From the NCBI RefSeq assembly GCF_001742745.1, contig NZ_MJAK01000013.1:1-55827 (forward strand): 55,827 bases of DNA. Direction: 5' to 3'. Below the pieces are notes generated by a model. The model saw nothing but the letters and a program-made list of their open reading frames with translations, did not search any database and had not been told where the DNA came from. The position numbers and the translations under genes were made by a program. This stretch comes from Curtobacterium sp. ER1/6. GTDB taxonomy: Bacteria > Actinomycetota > Actinomycetes > Actinomycetales > Microbacteriaceae. Of the stretch, positions 7,658-15,945 are shown piece after piece. How positions within the stretch are numbered: position 1 is the first letter of the stretch; every line of letters begins with the position of its first letter.

Positions 7658-7667
7658 CATCACCGGG

Positions 7668-8747
7668 ATGACGGCGCGGATCCTGCCCTCGACCGGCCTG
7701 CTGCGCCGGGTGCGCAGCGAGTCGCCGGCCCTGCCTCCCCGACCCGGGGACGACCCCGGGCTGGTCGACCGCTTCGCCCGTCGCGCCGTCGACCTGCGGG
7801 TGTCGCTCACCGAGCGCTGCAACCTCCGCTGCACCTACTGCATGCCGGCCGAGGGCCTCCCGGTGATCCCCTCGGACGCGCTCATGACCGCCGCCGAGAT
7901 CGAGCGGCTGGTCGGCCTCGCCGCGGACACGCTCGGCGTCCGGAAGGTCCGCTTCACCGGCGGCGAACCCCTCCTGCGCGCCGACCTGGTCGACATCGTC
8001 CGCCGCTGCTCCGCGCACGACGTCGAGCTGTCGATCACCACGAACGCGATCGGCCTGGCGAACCGGGCGCAGGCCCTGGCGGACGCCGGTCTCCGCCGCG
8101 TGAACGTCTCGCTCGACACCGTCGACCCGGACGTCTTCGCCGAGGTCACCCGCCGCCCGTTCCTCGACCGCGTGCTCGAGGGCATCGCCGCGGCGGCCGA
8201 CGCGGGTCTCGGGGTGAAGGTGAACGCCGTCCTGCTCCGCGGGATCAACGACCACCTGGCGGTCGACCTGCTCGCCTGGTGCCTCGAGCGCGGCCACGAG
8301 CTCCGCTTCATCGAGCAGATGCCGCTCGACCCCGGCCACGCCTGGGACGGCGCGACCATGGTCACGGCCGAGGAGACCCGCGCCGTGCTCGGCGAGCGCT
8401 TCCGGCTCGAGCCGGACGAGGCACCGCGGGACGGCGCCCCGGCCGAGCGCTACCGCGTCAGCACCCTCGACGGCACCCTGCTCGGCACCGTCGGCATCAT
8501 CGCGAGCATCACCGAGTCGTTCTGCGCCGACTGCACCCGCACGCGCCTGACGGCCGAGGGGCACGTGCGCTCCTGCCTGTTCTCGGACGACGAGGTCGAC
8601 CTGCTCGGACCCCTGCGCGCCGGCGCCGACGACGACGTCCTGCTCGACACCTGGCGGCGGGCGATGTGGGCGAAGCCCCGCGACCACGGCGACGACGCGG
8701 ACGGCATCGTGCACCCCGCCCGCGGCATGAGCGCGATCGGAGGATGA
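7668..8747 (+). CDS. moaA: GTP 3',8-cyclase MoaA
   Basis: A 359-residue radical-SAM enzyme for the first step of molybdopterin synthesis: with MoaC it turns GTP into cyclic pyranopterin monophosphate. The N-terminal [4Fe-4S] site is C51-N-L-R-C55-T-Y-C58. The second cluster uses Cys286, Cys289 and Cys303 in the C-terminal part. The protein ends in MSAIGG, the conserved glycine tail needed for function. TAGCAT at 7655-7660 sits seven bases before the ATG, and its TAG is the stop codon of the glycosyltransferase. moaD overlaps its end by ATGA. MoaC is not in the window. Confidence 0.96.
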   Translation: MTARILPSTGLLRRVRSESPALPPRPGDDPGLVDRFARRAVDLRVSLTERCNLRCTYCMPAEGLPVIPSDALMTAAEIERLVGLAADTLGVRKVRFTGGEPLLRADLVDIVRRCSAHDVELSITTNAIGLANRAQALADAGLRRVNVSLDTVDPDVFAEVTRRPFLDRVLEGIAAAADAGLGVKVNAVLLRGINDHLAVDLLAWCLERGHELRFIEQMPLDPGHAWDGATMVTAEETRAVLGERFRLEPDEAPRDGAPAERYRVSTLDGTLLGTVGIIASITESFCADCTRTRLTAEGHVRSCLFSDDEVDLLGPLRAGADDDVLLDTWRRAMWAKPRDHGDDADGIVHPARGMSAIGG

Positions 8748-8989
8748 CGGTGACGACGATGCGGTTCTTCGCGGCGGCCCGGGCGGCCGTCGGACAGGAC
8801 GAGGTCACGGTCGACGCCGCGACCCTCGACGACGCCCTGCAGCGCGTCCCGGCCACGGACACCGACCGGTGGACGGCCCTGCAGGAGCGGTGCTCCTACC
8901 TGGTGGACGGCGTGACCACCCGTGACCGCTCGACGCCGCTGGCGGGCGTCGCGACCGTCGACGTCATGCCGCCCTTCGCCGGGGGCTAG
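8744..8989 (+). CDS. moaD: MoaD/ThiS-family sulfur carrier (molybdopterin synthase small subunit)
   Basis: An 81-residue ubiquitin-like protein beginning MTVTTMRFFAAARAAVGQDE and ending PPFAGG. The C-terminal Gly-Gly is what MoeB adenylates and a sulfurtransferase thiocarboxylates, after which MoaE uses the sulfur to make molybdopterin. The ATG overlaps the moaA stop by four bases, which indicates translational coupling and assigns it to molybdopterin rather than thiamine. It has no MoaE neighbour here. Its TAG stop (8987-8989) and the TAG of modC on the other strand lie in one CTAG palindrome at 8986-8989, so the two operons converge with no space between them. Confidence 0.9.
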   Translation: MTVTTMRFFAAARAAVGQDEVTVDAATLDDALQRVPATDTDRWTALQERCSYLVDGVTTRDRSTPLAGVATVDVMPPFAGG

Positions 8990-10020
8990 GTCGTCACACC
9001 GGCGGGCTCGTAGACGCTGACCTCGTCCGCGTCGACCGCGATGCGCACCGGCAGGCCGGGCGCGAGTCCGACGCCGGCAGCGGTCGCGACGGTCACGTCC
9101 ACCACGAGGTCGCCGGCGCGCACCCGGACGAGGCCGTCCCGCGGCTCGACCGCGGTCACGACGCGCGCCAGCCCGGCACCGTCACGGCTGATCACGGCGG
9201 CCGTCGGGTGGAGTGCGGCGACGGCTGCCCGGCCGGGAGGCACGGTGTGCGCCGCGGACGGCAGCTCGCCCCCGCCGTCGGGCGCGATCCCGGTCGCGGT
9301 GGCGGTCCCCGGGACGAGCACCAGACCCGAGAAGGACGCGGAGAACGGCGTGCGCGGTCGTCGGAGGACCGTGTCGGTGGGGCCCTCCTCGACGACGCCG
9401 CCGTCCTGCAGCACGACGATGCGGTCGGCGAGCGCGACGGCCTCGAGGGGGTCGTGCGTCACCAGGAGCGTCGGTCGGCCGGACCGCGCGGTGCGGAGGG
9501 CGTCGCGGACCTCGGCGCGGGCGTCGACGTCGAGCGCCGTGGTCGGTTCGTCGAGGAGCAGGAGCGCCGGGTCGGTGGCGAGCGCCCGGGCGACGGCGAC
9601 GCGCTGGGCCTGACCGCCGGACAGCGTGTCCGGCGACCGGTCGGCCAGACCGGACGCGCCGACGGCGGCGAGGGCCGCGGCGGACCGGAGTCGCGCCTCC
9701 CGGCCGCTCGCACCCGTGGCCCGCGGACCGAAGGCGACGTTGCCGGCGACCGACCGGTGCGCGAACAGGTCGGGGCGCTGCGCGACCAGGCCGACGCGTC
9801 GGCGGTGCGTGGGCACCGTGGTGAGGTCGCGGCCGGCCAGCACGACGCTGCCGTCGCGGGTGCCGAGGAGCCCCGCGAGGGCCTCGACCACCGTCGACTT
9901 GCCGGCCCCGTTCGGGCCGACCAGGGCGACGCACTCGGCCGGGCCGATGGTCAGGCGGACGTCGACGCCCCGTGACGGCACGACGACGTGGGCGTCGAGG
10001 CCGCCCGTGCCCCCGCTCAC
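8986..10020 (-). CDS. modC: Molybdate ABC transporter ATP-binding protein
   Basis: A 344-residue ATPase for molybdate import. Walker A is GPNGAGKST (35-43), the ABC signature LSGGQ (133-137), and Walker B LLLLDEP (153-159). The last 80 residues form a TOBE/Mop-like domain ([19 protein letters not shown]), which in ModC proteins binds oxyanion. The GTG start at 10020 overlaps the modB stop (GTGA). The gene contains two copies of the dispersed 11-mer, one encoding GREAR at residues 106-110 and one in PPGR, close to the junction of ATPase and TOBE parts. It is the last gene of the minus-strand molybdate operon. Confidence 0.93.
   Translation of the reverse strand: MSGGTGGLDAHVVVPSRGVDVRLTIGPAECVALVGPNGAGKSTVVEALAGLLGTRDGSVVLAGRDLTTVPTHRRRVGLVAQRPDLFAHRSVAGNVAFGPRATGASGREARLRSAAALAAVGASGLADRSPDTLSGGQAQRVAVARALATDPALLLLDEPTTALDVDARAEVRDALRTARSGRPTLLVTHDPLEAVALADRIVVLQDGGVVEEGPTDTVLRRPRTPFSASFSGLVLVPGTATATGIAPDGGGELPSAAHTVPPGRAAVAALHPTAAVISRDGAGLARVVTAVEPRDGLVRVRAGDLVVDVTVATAAGVGLAPGLPVRIAVDADEVSVYEPAGVTT
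9231..9241 (+). repeat. Single copy of the GGCCGGGAGGC core repeat inside modC
   Basis: Exact 11-mer. The coding strand reads it as Pro-Pro-Gly-Arg near the start of the TOBE region. Confidence 0.75.
9695..9705 (-). repeat. Single copy of the GGCCGGGAGGC core repeat inside modC
   Basis: Exact 11-mer on the minus strand, encoding Gly-Arg-Glu-Ala in the helical subdomain of ModC. Confidence 0.75.
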
Positions 10021-10865
10021 GCGATCACCGGCCGGTTCCGCAGGGTGCTCGTGCCGATGACGACCAGGGCGACCACGACCAGCACGAGGGCGAGCGCGAC
10101 CGCCGTGTCCGGGTCCACCTCGCGCTGCAGGTACACCTCGAGCGGGAGCGTGCGTGTGACGCCCTCCAGGCTGCCGGCGAAGGTGAGCGTGGCACCGAAC
10201 TCGCCGAGGGCCCGTGCGCCGCAGAGCACCAGCCCCGACGTGATCCCGGGGAGCACGCGCGGCGTCGTCACGGTGAGGAAGGTCCGCGTCGGACCGGCGC
10301 CGAGCGTCGCGGCGACCCGTTCGGCACGTCCCCCGCCGGTGCGGAGCGACCCCTCGATCGACGACACCAGGAAGGGCATCGAGACGAACACCTGCGCCAT
10401 CACGACCGCCGTGGTCGTGAAGGCGATGCGCAGACCGTGCTCGTCGAGGAACGCCCCGAGCACGCCGAGCCGTCCGAAGGCCGCCAGGAGCGCGAGTCCC
10501 CCGACGACCGGCGGGAGCACGAGCGGCAGCAGGACGAGGGCACGGAGCACGCCCACCCAGCGGGAGGTCGACCGGGCGAAGAGCACGGCGAGCGGGTAGC
10601 CGAGGACGAACGACACCCCCGTCGCGGCGGCGGCGGTGCCGAGGCTCAGCCCGAGCGCGGTGGTCGAGGCGGGCGCGGTCACGAGTGCGACGAAGGACGA
10701 CCAGTCGACGCGGCCGACCATCGCGAGCACGGGCACGACGACGAACAGGCCGCCGACCACGGCCGGCACGGGCAGCCACCACGGCACCGGGGTGCGCGGG
10801 GTCGGGGTGCGCCGTGGCGCGGTGCCCCGGGTCGGGGTGCGCCCTGTCGTGAGCGGGGCGGGCAT
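10017..10865 (-). CDS. modB: Molybdate ABC transporter permease
   Basis: A 282-residue membrane permease with about six helices. The EAA-type cytoplasmic loop that contacts ModC is visible as [20 protein letters not shown] followed by [10 protein letters not shown], and the conserved [15 protein letters not shown] follows, both characteristic of ModB. The N terminus has a Pro/Thr/Arg-rich stretch (about 25 residues) before the first helix, so translation could start a little later. The chosen ATG (10865) lies two bases after the modA stop. It forms the channel of the ModABC importer. Confidence 0.92.
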   Translation of the reverse strand: MPAPLTTGRTPTRGTAPRRTPTPRTPVPWWLPVPAVVGGLFVVVPVLAMVGRVDWSSFVALVTAPASTTALGLSLGTAAAATGVSFVLGYPLAVLFARSTSRWVGVLRALVLLPLVLPPVVGGLALLAAFGRLGVLGAFLDEHGLRIAFTTTAVVMAQVFVSMPFLVSSIEGSLRTGGGRAERVAATLGAGPTRTFLTVTTPRVLPGITSGLVLCGARALGEFGATLTFAGSLEGVTRTLPLEVYLQREVDPDTAVALALVLVVVALVVIGTSTLRNRPVIA

Positions 10866-10867
10866 CG

Positions 10868-11689
10868 TCAGGGGGCGCCGAACCCCGCGTCGGCGAGGAC
10901 CTTCCGTCCGGCGTCGGAGCGGACGTACGCCGCGAAGGACGCCGCGAGCTCCGGGTTCGTCGACTCCTTCAGGACACCGATCGGGTACGTGTTCACGGCC
11001 TTCGCGGACTCGGCGAAGGGGACGCCGTCGACCCCGCCGCCGGCCCCCTCGACGTCGGTGACGTACACCAGGCCGGCGTCCGCCTCGCCCGACTCCACCT
11101 TGCCGAGCACGTCGGTCACGGACTGCTCCTCGCTCACCGGGCGGAGTTCGACACCGGCTGCCTGCTCGACCTTCGCCGTGGCCGCACCGCACGGCACGGG
11201 GGCCGCGCACGTCACGACCTGCACGCCGCTCGCGGTCAGGTCCCGCAGCCCGCGGATGTGTTCCGGGTTGCCCGGTGCGACCGCGATCTCGAGCGTGTTC
11301 GTGGCGAAGTCCCGCGGCCACCCGCTGGCGAGGTCCGTCGTCGAGAGCTTCGCCATGTTCGCCTCGTCCGCGGACGCGAACACGTCGGCGGGTGCGCCGT
11401 TCGTGATCTGGGAGACGAGGTCGCTCGAGCCCGCGAACGAGAACCGGACCGTCGTGCCCGCGTGGTCCTGCTCGTACTGCGTCCCGAGCTCCGTGAAGGT
11501 GCGCTGGAGCGACGCCGCCGCGAACACGGTGATCGTGCCGGTCGGCGCGGCCCCGGACGCGCTGCTGCTCGGCGAACCGGTGCCGCTCGCGGCCGTTCCT
11601 CCGGAGGGCGATCCGGTCGAGCAGGCGGTCAGTGCCAGTCCGGCGACCAGGACGAGGGCGAGGGTTGCGGAACGCACCAGCGGCTTCAC
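10868..11689 (-). CDS. modA: Molybdate-binding lipoprotein
   Basis: A 273-residue solute-binding protein. The N terminus is a lipoprotein signal, with lipobox LTAC (Cys23) after a hydrophobic stretch. A Ser/Gly-rich tether follows, then [18 protein letters not shown] and [20 protein letters not shown], the conserved oxyanion-binding segments of ModA. It captures molybdate (perhaps tungstate) outside the membrane for ModBC. The GTG at 11689 is supported by TACGAT six bases upstream on the minus strand, so modA may have its own leaderless promoter inside the operon, 25 bases downstream of the moeB stop. Confidence 0.93.
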   Translation of the reverse strand: MKPLVRSATLALVLVAGLALTACSTGSPSGGTAASGTGSPSSSASGAAPTGTITVFAAASLQRTFTELGTQYEQDHAGTTVRFSFAGSSDLVSQITNGAPADVFASADEANMAKLSTTDLASGWPRDFATNTLEIAVAPGNPEHIRGLRDLTASGVQVVTCAAPVPCGAATAKVEQAAGVELRPVSEEQSVTDVLGKVESGEADAGLVYVTDVEGAGGGVDGVPFAESAKAVNTYPIGVLKESTNPELAASFAAYVRSDAGRKVLADAGFGAP

Positions 11690-11714
11690 GTGCTCATCGT
11701 AGCCGCACCTGCGG

Positions 11715-12791
11715 TCACTGCTCCGTCGGGAGTCCCTCGCGTCGCCAGGCGGTGATGCCCCCGTCGAGCACGACGACCGGGGCGGCCCCGCTCGGGCGTG
11801 CGGCAGCGGCGGTCCGGGCCCAGGCGGTGGCGCGGACACCCGACGCGCAGACGACGACGAGCTCGGCGCTGCCGTCCCCCGCATCGAGCGCGTCCGGGGT
11901 GCGGGACCCCGGCACGACACCGGTCGCGCGTTCCTCGTCGGTGCGGACGTCGACGAGGACCACGCGGTCGCCGTCCTCCCGCATCCGCCGCGCGAGCTCC
12001 GCCGGGGCGATGCGGGGCGGTTCGGCGAGGGTCGGCAGCGCCGGACGCACCGATCCCGGTCCGCGCCGCAGCGGACTCTCGGTCCACCGCCACCGGCGCG
12101 CGTCCACCGTGAGCACCCGGCCGAGCAGCGGCTCGCCCAGGCCGGCGACGAGCGCGGTCACCTGGGCCGCCATCACCGATCCGACCGCCCCGCAGAGCGC
12201 CGGCAGCACACCGTCCGCGGCGCAGGAGCCCTCGTCGGGCAGCGCCTCGGGGTGCAGGTCGTGGAAGTCCACCGGCTCCACGGCCGCGTCGTGGAAGACC
12301 GAGACCTGCCCGTCGTAGCCGAGCGCCGTCCCCCACACGAACGGCACCCCCGCGGCGGCGCAGGCGTCCGACACGGCGCGGGTGACCTCGACGCTGTCCG
12401 CCGCGTCGACCACGACGTCGTGCCCGGCGACGTGCTCGGGCCGGAAGCGTTCGGCCAGCGCGACGACCTCGACGACCGGGTCGACGCCGCGGACCCGCTC
12501 GGCGGCGCAGACGGCCTTCTGCCGACCGACGTCGGCGGCCGAGAAGAGGGTCTGCCGCGCGAGGTTGGAGGTGTCGACGACGTCGTGGTCGACGATCGTG
12601 ACGCGCCCGAGTCCCGCGCCGGCCAGGTAGGTCAGCACGGGCGCCCCGAGTCCGCCGGCGCCGACGACGAGCACCCGTGCCGTGGCGAGGGCGTCGAGGG
12701 CGCGCTGCCCGGCGCCGTCGAGCGCGGCCGTGCGGGAGGTCGTGCGGCGACGGGCGTCGAGCGACGCCTGGTCGGGAGCGTCGGCGGTCAC
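11715..12791 (-). CDS. moeB: MoeB-type adenylyltransferase with C-terminal rhodanese domain
   Basis: A 358-residue fusion. Residues about 20-250 are a ThiF/MoeB E1-like domain with the nucleotide loop VVGAGGLGAPV (42-52) and the conserved DHDVVDTSNLARQTLF. Residues about 265-358 are a rhodanese domain (VVLVDVRTDEE; active-site loop CASGVRA with Cys315). It should adenylate the C-terminal glycine of MoaD and, through the rhodanese cysteine, may supply the sulfur. The GTG start overlaps the stop of the HTH-TOBE gene (GTGA). The fusion design is common in actinobacteria and eukaryotic MOCS3. Thiamine or other sulfur-carrier roles are possible, but the neighbours favour molybdopterin. Confidence 0.92.
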   Translation of the reverse strand: MTADAPDQASLDARRRTTSRTAALDGAGQRALDALATARVLVVGAGGLGAPVLTYLAGAGLGRVTIVDHDVVDTSNLARQTLFSAADVGRQKAVCAAERVRGVDPVVEVVALAERFRPEHVAGHDVVVDAADSVEVTRAVSDACAAAGVPFVWGTALGYDGQVSVFHDAAVEPVDFHDLHPEALPDEGSCAADGVLPALCGAVGSVMAAQVTALVAGLGEPLLGRVLTVDARRWRWTESPLRRGPGSVRPALPTLAEPPRIAPAELARRMREDGDRVVLVDVRTDEERATGVVPGSRTPDALDAGDGSAELVVVCASGVRATAWARTAAAARPSGAAPVVVLDGGITAWRREGLPTEQ

Positions 12792-13201
12792 TTCGCGCGC
12801 TCGGGCGACTCGGGGACCTCGACGGTCACCATGGTGGCCTTGACCGACGCCACCGCGACCGAGCCGACCTCGAGCCCGAGGTCCCGGACCGCCTCGGCCG
12901 TCATGAGCGACACCACCCGGTTCGGTCCCGCCTGCAGCTCGACCTGGGCGACGACCCCCTCGACGACCAGGTCGGTGACGATGCCGACGAAGCGGTTGCG
13001 CGCCGAGCTGCGGACGCCGGACGGGTCGTCGAGCCCGCTGTCGCGCCCGCGGACGTACGCCGCCAGGTCGCGTCCCTCGACCACGGTCCGGCCGGCGGGG
13101 TCCTCGGCGCGCGGCAGGGTGCCGGCCTCCACCAGTCGCCGGACGGTGTCGTCGCTGACGCCGAGGTACCGAGCGGCGTCGCGGATGCGGAGTGTCGTCA
13201 T
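12788..13201 (-). CDS. HTH-TOBE molybdate-responsive DNA-binding protein
   Basis: A 137-residue protein in two parts. Residues 4-45 form a MerR/excisionase-like helix-turn-helix (RIRDAARYLGVSDDTVRRLV). Residues about 66-130 form a TOBE/Mop domain (NRFVGIVTDLVVEGVVAQVE), the fold that binds molybdate in ModE and mopterin-binding proteins. It is the first gene of the mod/moeB operon, so it is the natural candidate for the regulator that reads intracellular molybdate and controls this operon. A TAGGGT box lies on the minus strand at 13212-13217, ten bases before the ATG. I see no convincing palindromic operator in 13202-13292. Confidence 0.87.
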   Translation of the reverse strand: MTTLRIRDAARYLGVSDDTVRRLVEAGTLPRAEDPAGRTVVEGRDLAAYVRGRDSGLDDPSGVRSSARNRFVGIVTDLVVEGVVAQVELQAGPNRVVSLMTAEAVRDLGLEVGSVAVASVKATMVTVEVPESPERAK

Positions 13202-13292
13202 GGTGTCCGTGACCCTACGGCATCGCGAACTCTCACGGAGGACCCGCTCGGCACGGGGCCCCCGCCCAGCCCCGGGCGGTACCGTCGCGGGC

Positions 13293-14921
13293 GTGACTGC
13301 ACCCCAGACCGGGACGATCCGTGTCCCCGCCTCGGCCGGCGCGACGCCGGTCCGCACCCGCCTCCGGTCCGCGTCCGCCGCGGCCCGGATCGCCGCCGTG
13401 CGGACGCCGGAGCTCACGATCGGCGCGCTCGGCGTGGTCACGGGTGCCCTCTTCGCCTGGGTCCCCTCGCTCTGGTACGACGAGGCCGCCACGGTCACGA
13501 GCGCGCAGCGGAGCTGGCCCCAGCTGTGGGCCGAGCTCCACACCGTCGACGCGGTGCACGGTCTCTACTACGCGCTGATCCACGCCTGGTTCTGGCTCGT
13601 GGGGTACACGCCGTTCACCCTCCGCTTCCCGAGCGCCCTGGCGATCGGCGTCGCGGCCGGACTGGTCGTCGCCCTCGGTCGGCGCCTCGGCGGGCGTCGG
13701 CTGGGGATCACCGCCGGGCTCGTGTTCCTGGCGTTGCCCCGCGTGCAGTGGGCCGGGTCTGAGGGCCGTCCCTACGCCACGATCACCACGCTGGCCGTCT
13801 GCCTGACCCTCGTCGGGATCACGGCCGTCCGGCGGACCCGGACGGGCTCCGGCCGACGCTGGTGGGTCGCCTACGGGCTGATCGCCGCACTCTCCGTCAC
13901 GTTCAACGTGTACCTCTCGCTGGCGGTCGTCGCGCACGCGGTGACCCTCGGCTGGACGCTCCTGGCGCAGCGGTCGCGAACGGACGGACGGGCTCCGGTC
14001 CTCCCGCGCGCCGTGCTCGTCCGCTGGGTGGTCGCCGCCGGCGCCGCAGCTGTGGTGGTCTCCCCGCTCGTGCTCGTCGTCGTCTCGCAGTCGAAGCAGG
14101 TCGGGTGGATCACCGGCATCAGCGAGCGGACCTTCCCGCAGGTCTTCGCCACGTCGTGGTTCGGCGGCATCGACTCCTACGCCGCGGTGGCTTGGGCACT
14201 GCTGGTCACCGGGTCCGTCGTGGGCCTGGCGGCCGCGCACCGTCGCTCCCCCTCGGTGCGCGCGGTCCTGCGCGCCCAGGCCGTCCGCGTCGCCCTGCCC
14301 CTCGCCCTGCTGCCGACCGCCGCGCTCGTCGGTGCCACCGCGCTCGGCGAGCACCTGTACTCACCGAAGTACGCGTCGCTCAGCCTGCCGTTCGTCGCAC
14401 TCCTCATCGCCCTCGCGATCACGCTCGTGCGACCACGGGCGGTCCTGGCGGTGGCACTGGCCGTGTTCCTCGTGATCAGCGTGCCGAGTGCCATTGACGT
14501 GAAGACCCCCCGCTCGAAGCAGGACTCGACGTGGGCGAACGCCGCGTCGATCATCGAGGCCGAGCGGAGCGCGACCCCGGGTGCGAACGGCGGTGTCGTC
14601 TTCGGCAGCGTCTACGGGCACCCCGGCACGACCGCCGAGATCATCCGGGTGTCCTACCCCTGGGCGTTCACCGGGCTGACCGACCTCGGGGTCCGGAAGG
14701 ACGGCGCCGAGTCCGGCGTGCTGTGGAACCAGAACGGCGACCTCGCGACCACGATCCCCGCCCGGCTCGGCGACATCGACACGGTGTGGTTCGTCGGCGG
14801 GACGCCGAAGGCGCGCAACATCCAGCCCGAGACCGCCTCCGTCCTCGCCGAGAACGGGTTCCACGCGGAGCAGCACTGGAAGACCGGCCGCGTCGTCATC
14901 ACGGAGTACGTCCGCGGCTGA
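13293..14921 (+). CDS. GT-C type membrane glycosyltransferase (GT39/ArnT-like)
   Basis: A 542-residue polytopic protein. After one helix comes SLWYDEAATVTSAQRSW, the acidic DE loop of PMT/ArnT-like transferases that use polyprenyl-phosphate sugars. GSEGRPYATITTLAV and about ten more hydrophobic segments follow, then a C-terminal outer domain of about 130 residues. Donor and acceptor are unknown; a cell-envelope mannosylation or arabinosylation role is reasonable. I start at GTG 13293 because TACCGT (13280-13285) lies seven bases upstream; the open frame extends further only as a shadow of the opposite-strand genes. It is divergent from the molybdate operon, with 91 bases between. Confidence 0.82.
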   Translation: MTAPQTGTIRVPASAGATPVRTRLRSASAAARIAAVRTPELTIGALGVVTGALFAWVPSLWYDEAATVTSAQRSWPQLWAELHTVDAVHGLYYALIHAWFWLVGYTPFTLRFPSALAIGVAAGLVVALGRRLGGRRLGITAGLVFLALPRVQWAGSEGRPYATITTLAVCLTLVGITAVRRTRTGSGRRWWVAYGLIAALSVTFNVYLSLAVVAHAVTLGWTLLAQRSRTDGRAPVLPRAVLVRWVVAAGAAAVVVSPLVLVVVSQSKQVGWITGISERTFPQVFATSWFGGIDSYAAVAWALLVTGSVVGLAAAHRRSPSVRAVLRAQAVRVALPLALLPTAALVGATALGEHLYSPKYASLSLPFVALLIALAITLVRPRAVLAVALAVFLVISVPSAIDVKTPRSKQDSTWANAASIIEAERSATPGANGGVVFGSVYGHPGTTAEIIRVSYPWAFTGLTDLGVRKDGAESGVLWNQNGDLATTIPARLGDIDTVWFVGGTPKARNIQPETASVLAENGFHAEQHWKTGRVVITEYVRG

Positions 14922-14940
14922 CCGCGCCACGACCGGAGCG

Positions 14941-14960
14941 CTGACCGCCCCGCCGGTCAG
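14941..14960. terminator. Short hairpin between convergent genes
   Basis: CTGACCG (14941-14947) and CGGTCAG (14954-14960) flank a 6-base loop. It overlaps the ispE stop codon and follows the glycosyltransferase gene, so it may terminate both. With a 7-bp stem, support is modest. Confidence 0.45.
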
Positions 14961-15889
14961 TGCACGACGCGTGCGCCGTGCACCGGGCCGGTCGCCCGGA
15001 GAGCCACGAGTCCGGCCGCGCTGAGCTCGACCTGGAGCTCCAGGGCGGCGTCGCGGTCGGCGACCAGGAACGCCACCGTCGGTCCGCTGCCGGAGACGAG
15101 CCCGGCGAGTGCCCCGGCCTTCTCACCGACCTCGAGCGTGGTCGCCAGGGCCGGCTGCAGCCGCATCGCCGGTGCCTGCAGGTCGTTGTGCAGGCAGTCC
15201 GCGAGCAGGTCGGGGCCACCGGCGCGCAGGGCCTGCAGCACGTTCGCCTCGACCACCGGGGTCGTCGGCGCGGGCCGGATGTCCGCACGGTACCGCTCCC
15301 GGTGCTCGTCGAGGGCCCGGTAGACCGCCGGGGTCGAGAGCCCGGAATCGCTCAGCGCGAGCACCCAGTGGAACTCCCCCTTCGCCAGGGCCGGGCTGAG
15401 CTCGTCGCCCCGCCCGGTGCCGACCGCGGTCCCGCCCGCGAAGGCGAACGGGACGTCGGCGCCGAGACGGGCGGCCAGCCGCAGGAGTTCGTCGCGGCCG
15501 AGCGCCGTGCCCCAGAGCGTGTCGCACGCGAGCAGGGTCGCGGCGGCGTCGGCGGATCCGCCGCCCATGCCGCCGGCGACGGGCACCTGCTTGTCGATCG
15601 TGAGCCGGACGCCACCCCGGTGTCCAGCGGCCTCGGCCACCAGTCGGGCGGCCCGGATCGCGAGGTTGGAGCCGTCCGTCGGCACCGCGGTCGTGTCGAT
15701 CGGGCCGGTGAAGCGCACCGAGAAGTCGTCGGCCGGCTCGGCGGTGACGTCCTCGTACAGGGACACCGCCTGGTAGGCCGTGGCGACGTCGTGGTAGCCG
15801 TCGTCCTGCAGCGCGCCGACCGACAGGTACACGTTGATCTTGCCGGGAGCGCGCACCCGCACGCGGGTCGGTGCGGCCAGCGAGGTCAT
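14957..15889 (-). CDS. ispE: 4-diphosphocytidyl-2-C-methyl-D-erythritol kinase
   Basis: A 310-residue GHMP kinase of the MEP isoprenoid pathway. It phosphorylates CDP-methylerythritol at the 2-hydroxyl. The N-terminal [12 protein letters not shown] carries the conserved Lys18, and the ATP loop is [18 protein letters not shown] (103-120), the usual GHMP signature. The ATG at 15889 follows TAGGTT by six bases on the minus strand. In many actinobacteria ispE follows rsmA directly; here about 6.5 kb of other genes separate them. Confidence 0.95.
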   Translation of the reverse strand: MTSLAAPTRVRVRAPGKINVYLSVGALQDDGYHDVATAYQAVSLYEDVTAEPADDFSVRFTGPIDTTAVPTDGSNLAIRAARLVAEAAGHRGGVRLTIDKQVPVAGGMGGGSADAAATLLACDTLWGTALGRDELLRLAARLGADVPFAFAGGTAVGTGRGDELSPALAKGEFHWVLALSDSGLSTPAVYRALDEHRERYRADIRPAPTTPVVEANVLQALRAGGPDLLADCLHNDLQAPAMRLQPALATTLEVGEKAGALAGLVSGSGPTVAFLVADRDAALELQVELSAAGLVALRATGPVHGARVVH

Positions 15890-15945
15890 GCCCCCAACCT
15901 ATCCTCCCCGCGGCCGGGTCCTCCCCGCGACGGGTCCGCGCCGGG

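Noticed and set aside
8279..8743. Open frame fused upstream of moaD
   Set aside because: It is a shadow of moaA in another frame; moaD starts at 8744 with the ATGA overlap.
12252..13292. Long N-terminal extension of the glycosyltransferase at 13293
   Set aside because: It is antisense to moeB and the HTH-TOBE gene. GTG 13293 has a -10-like box at the right distance.
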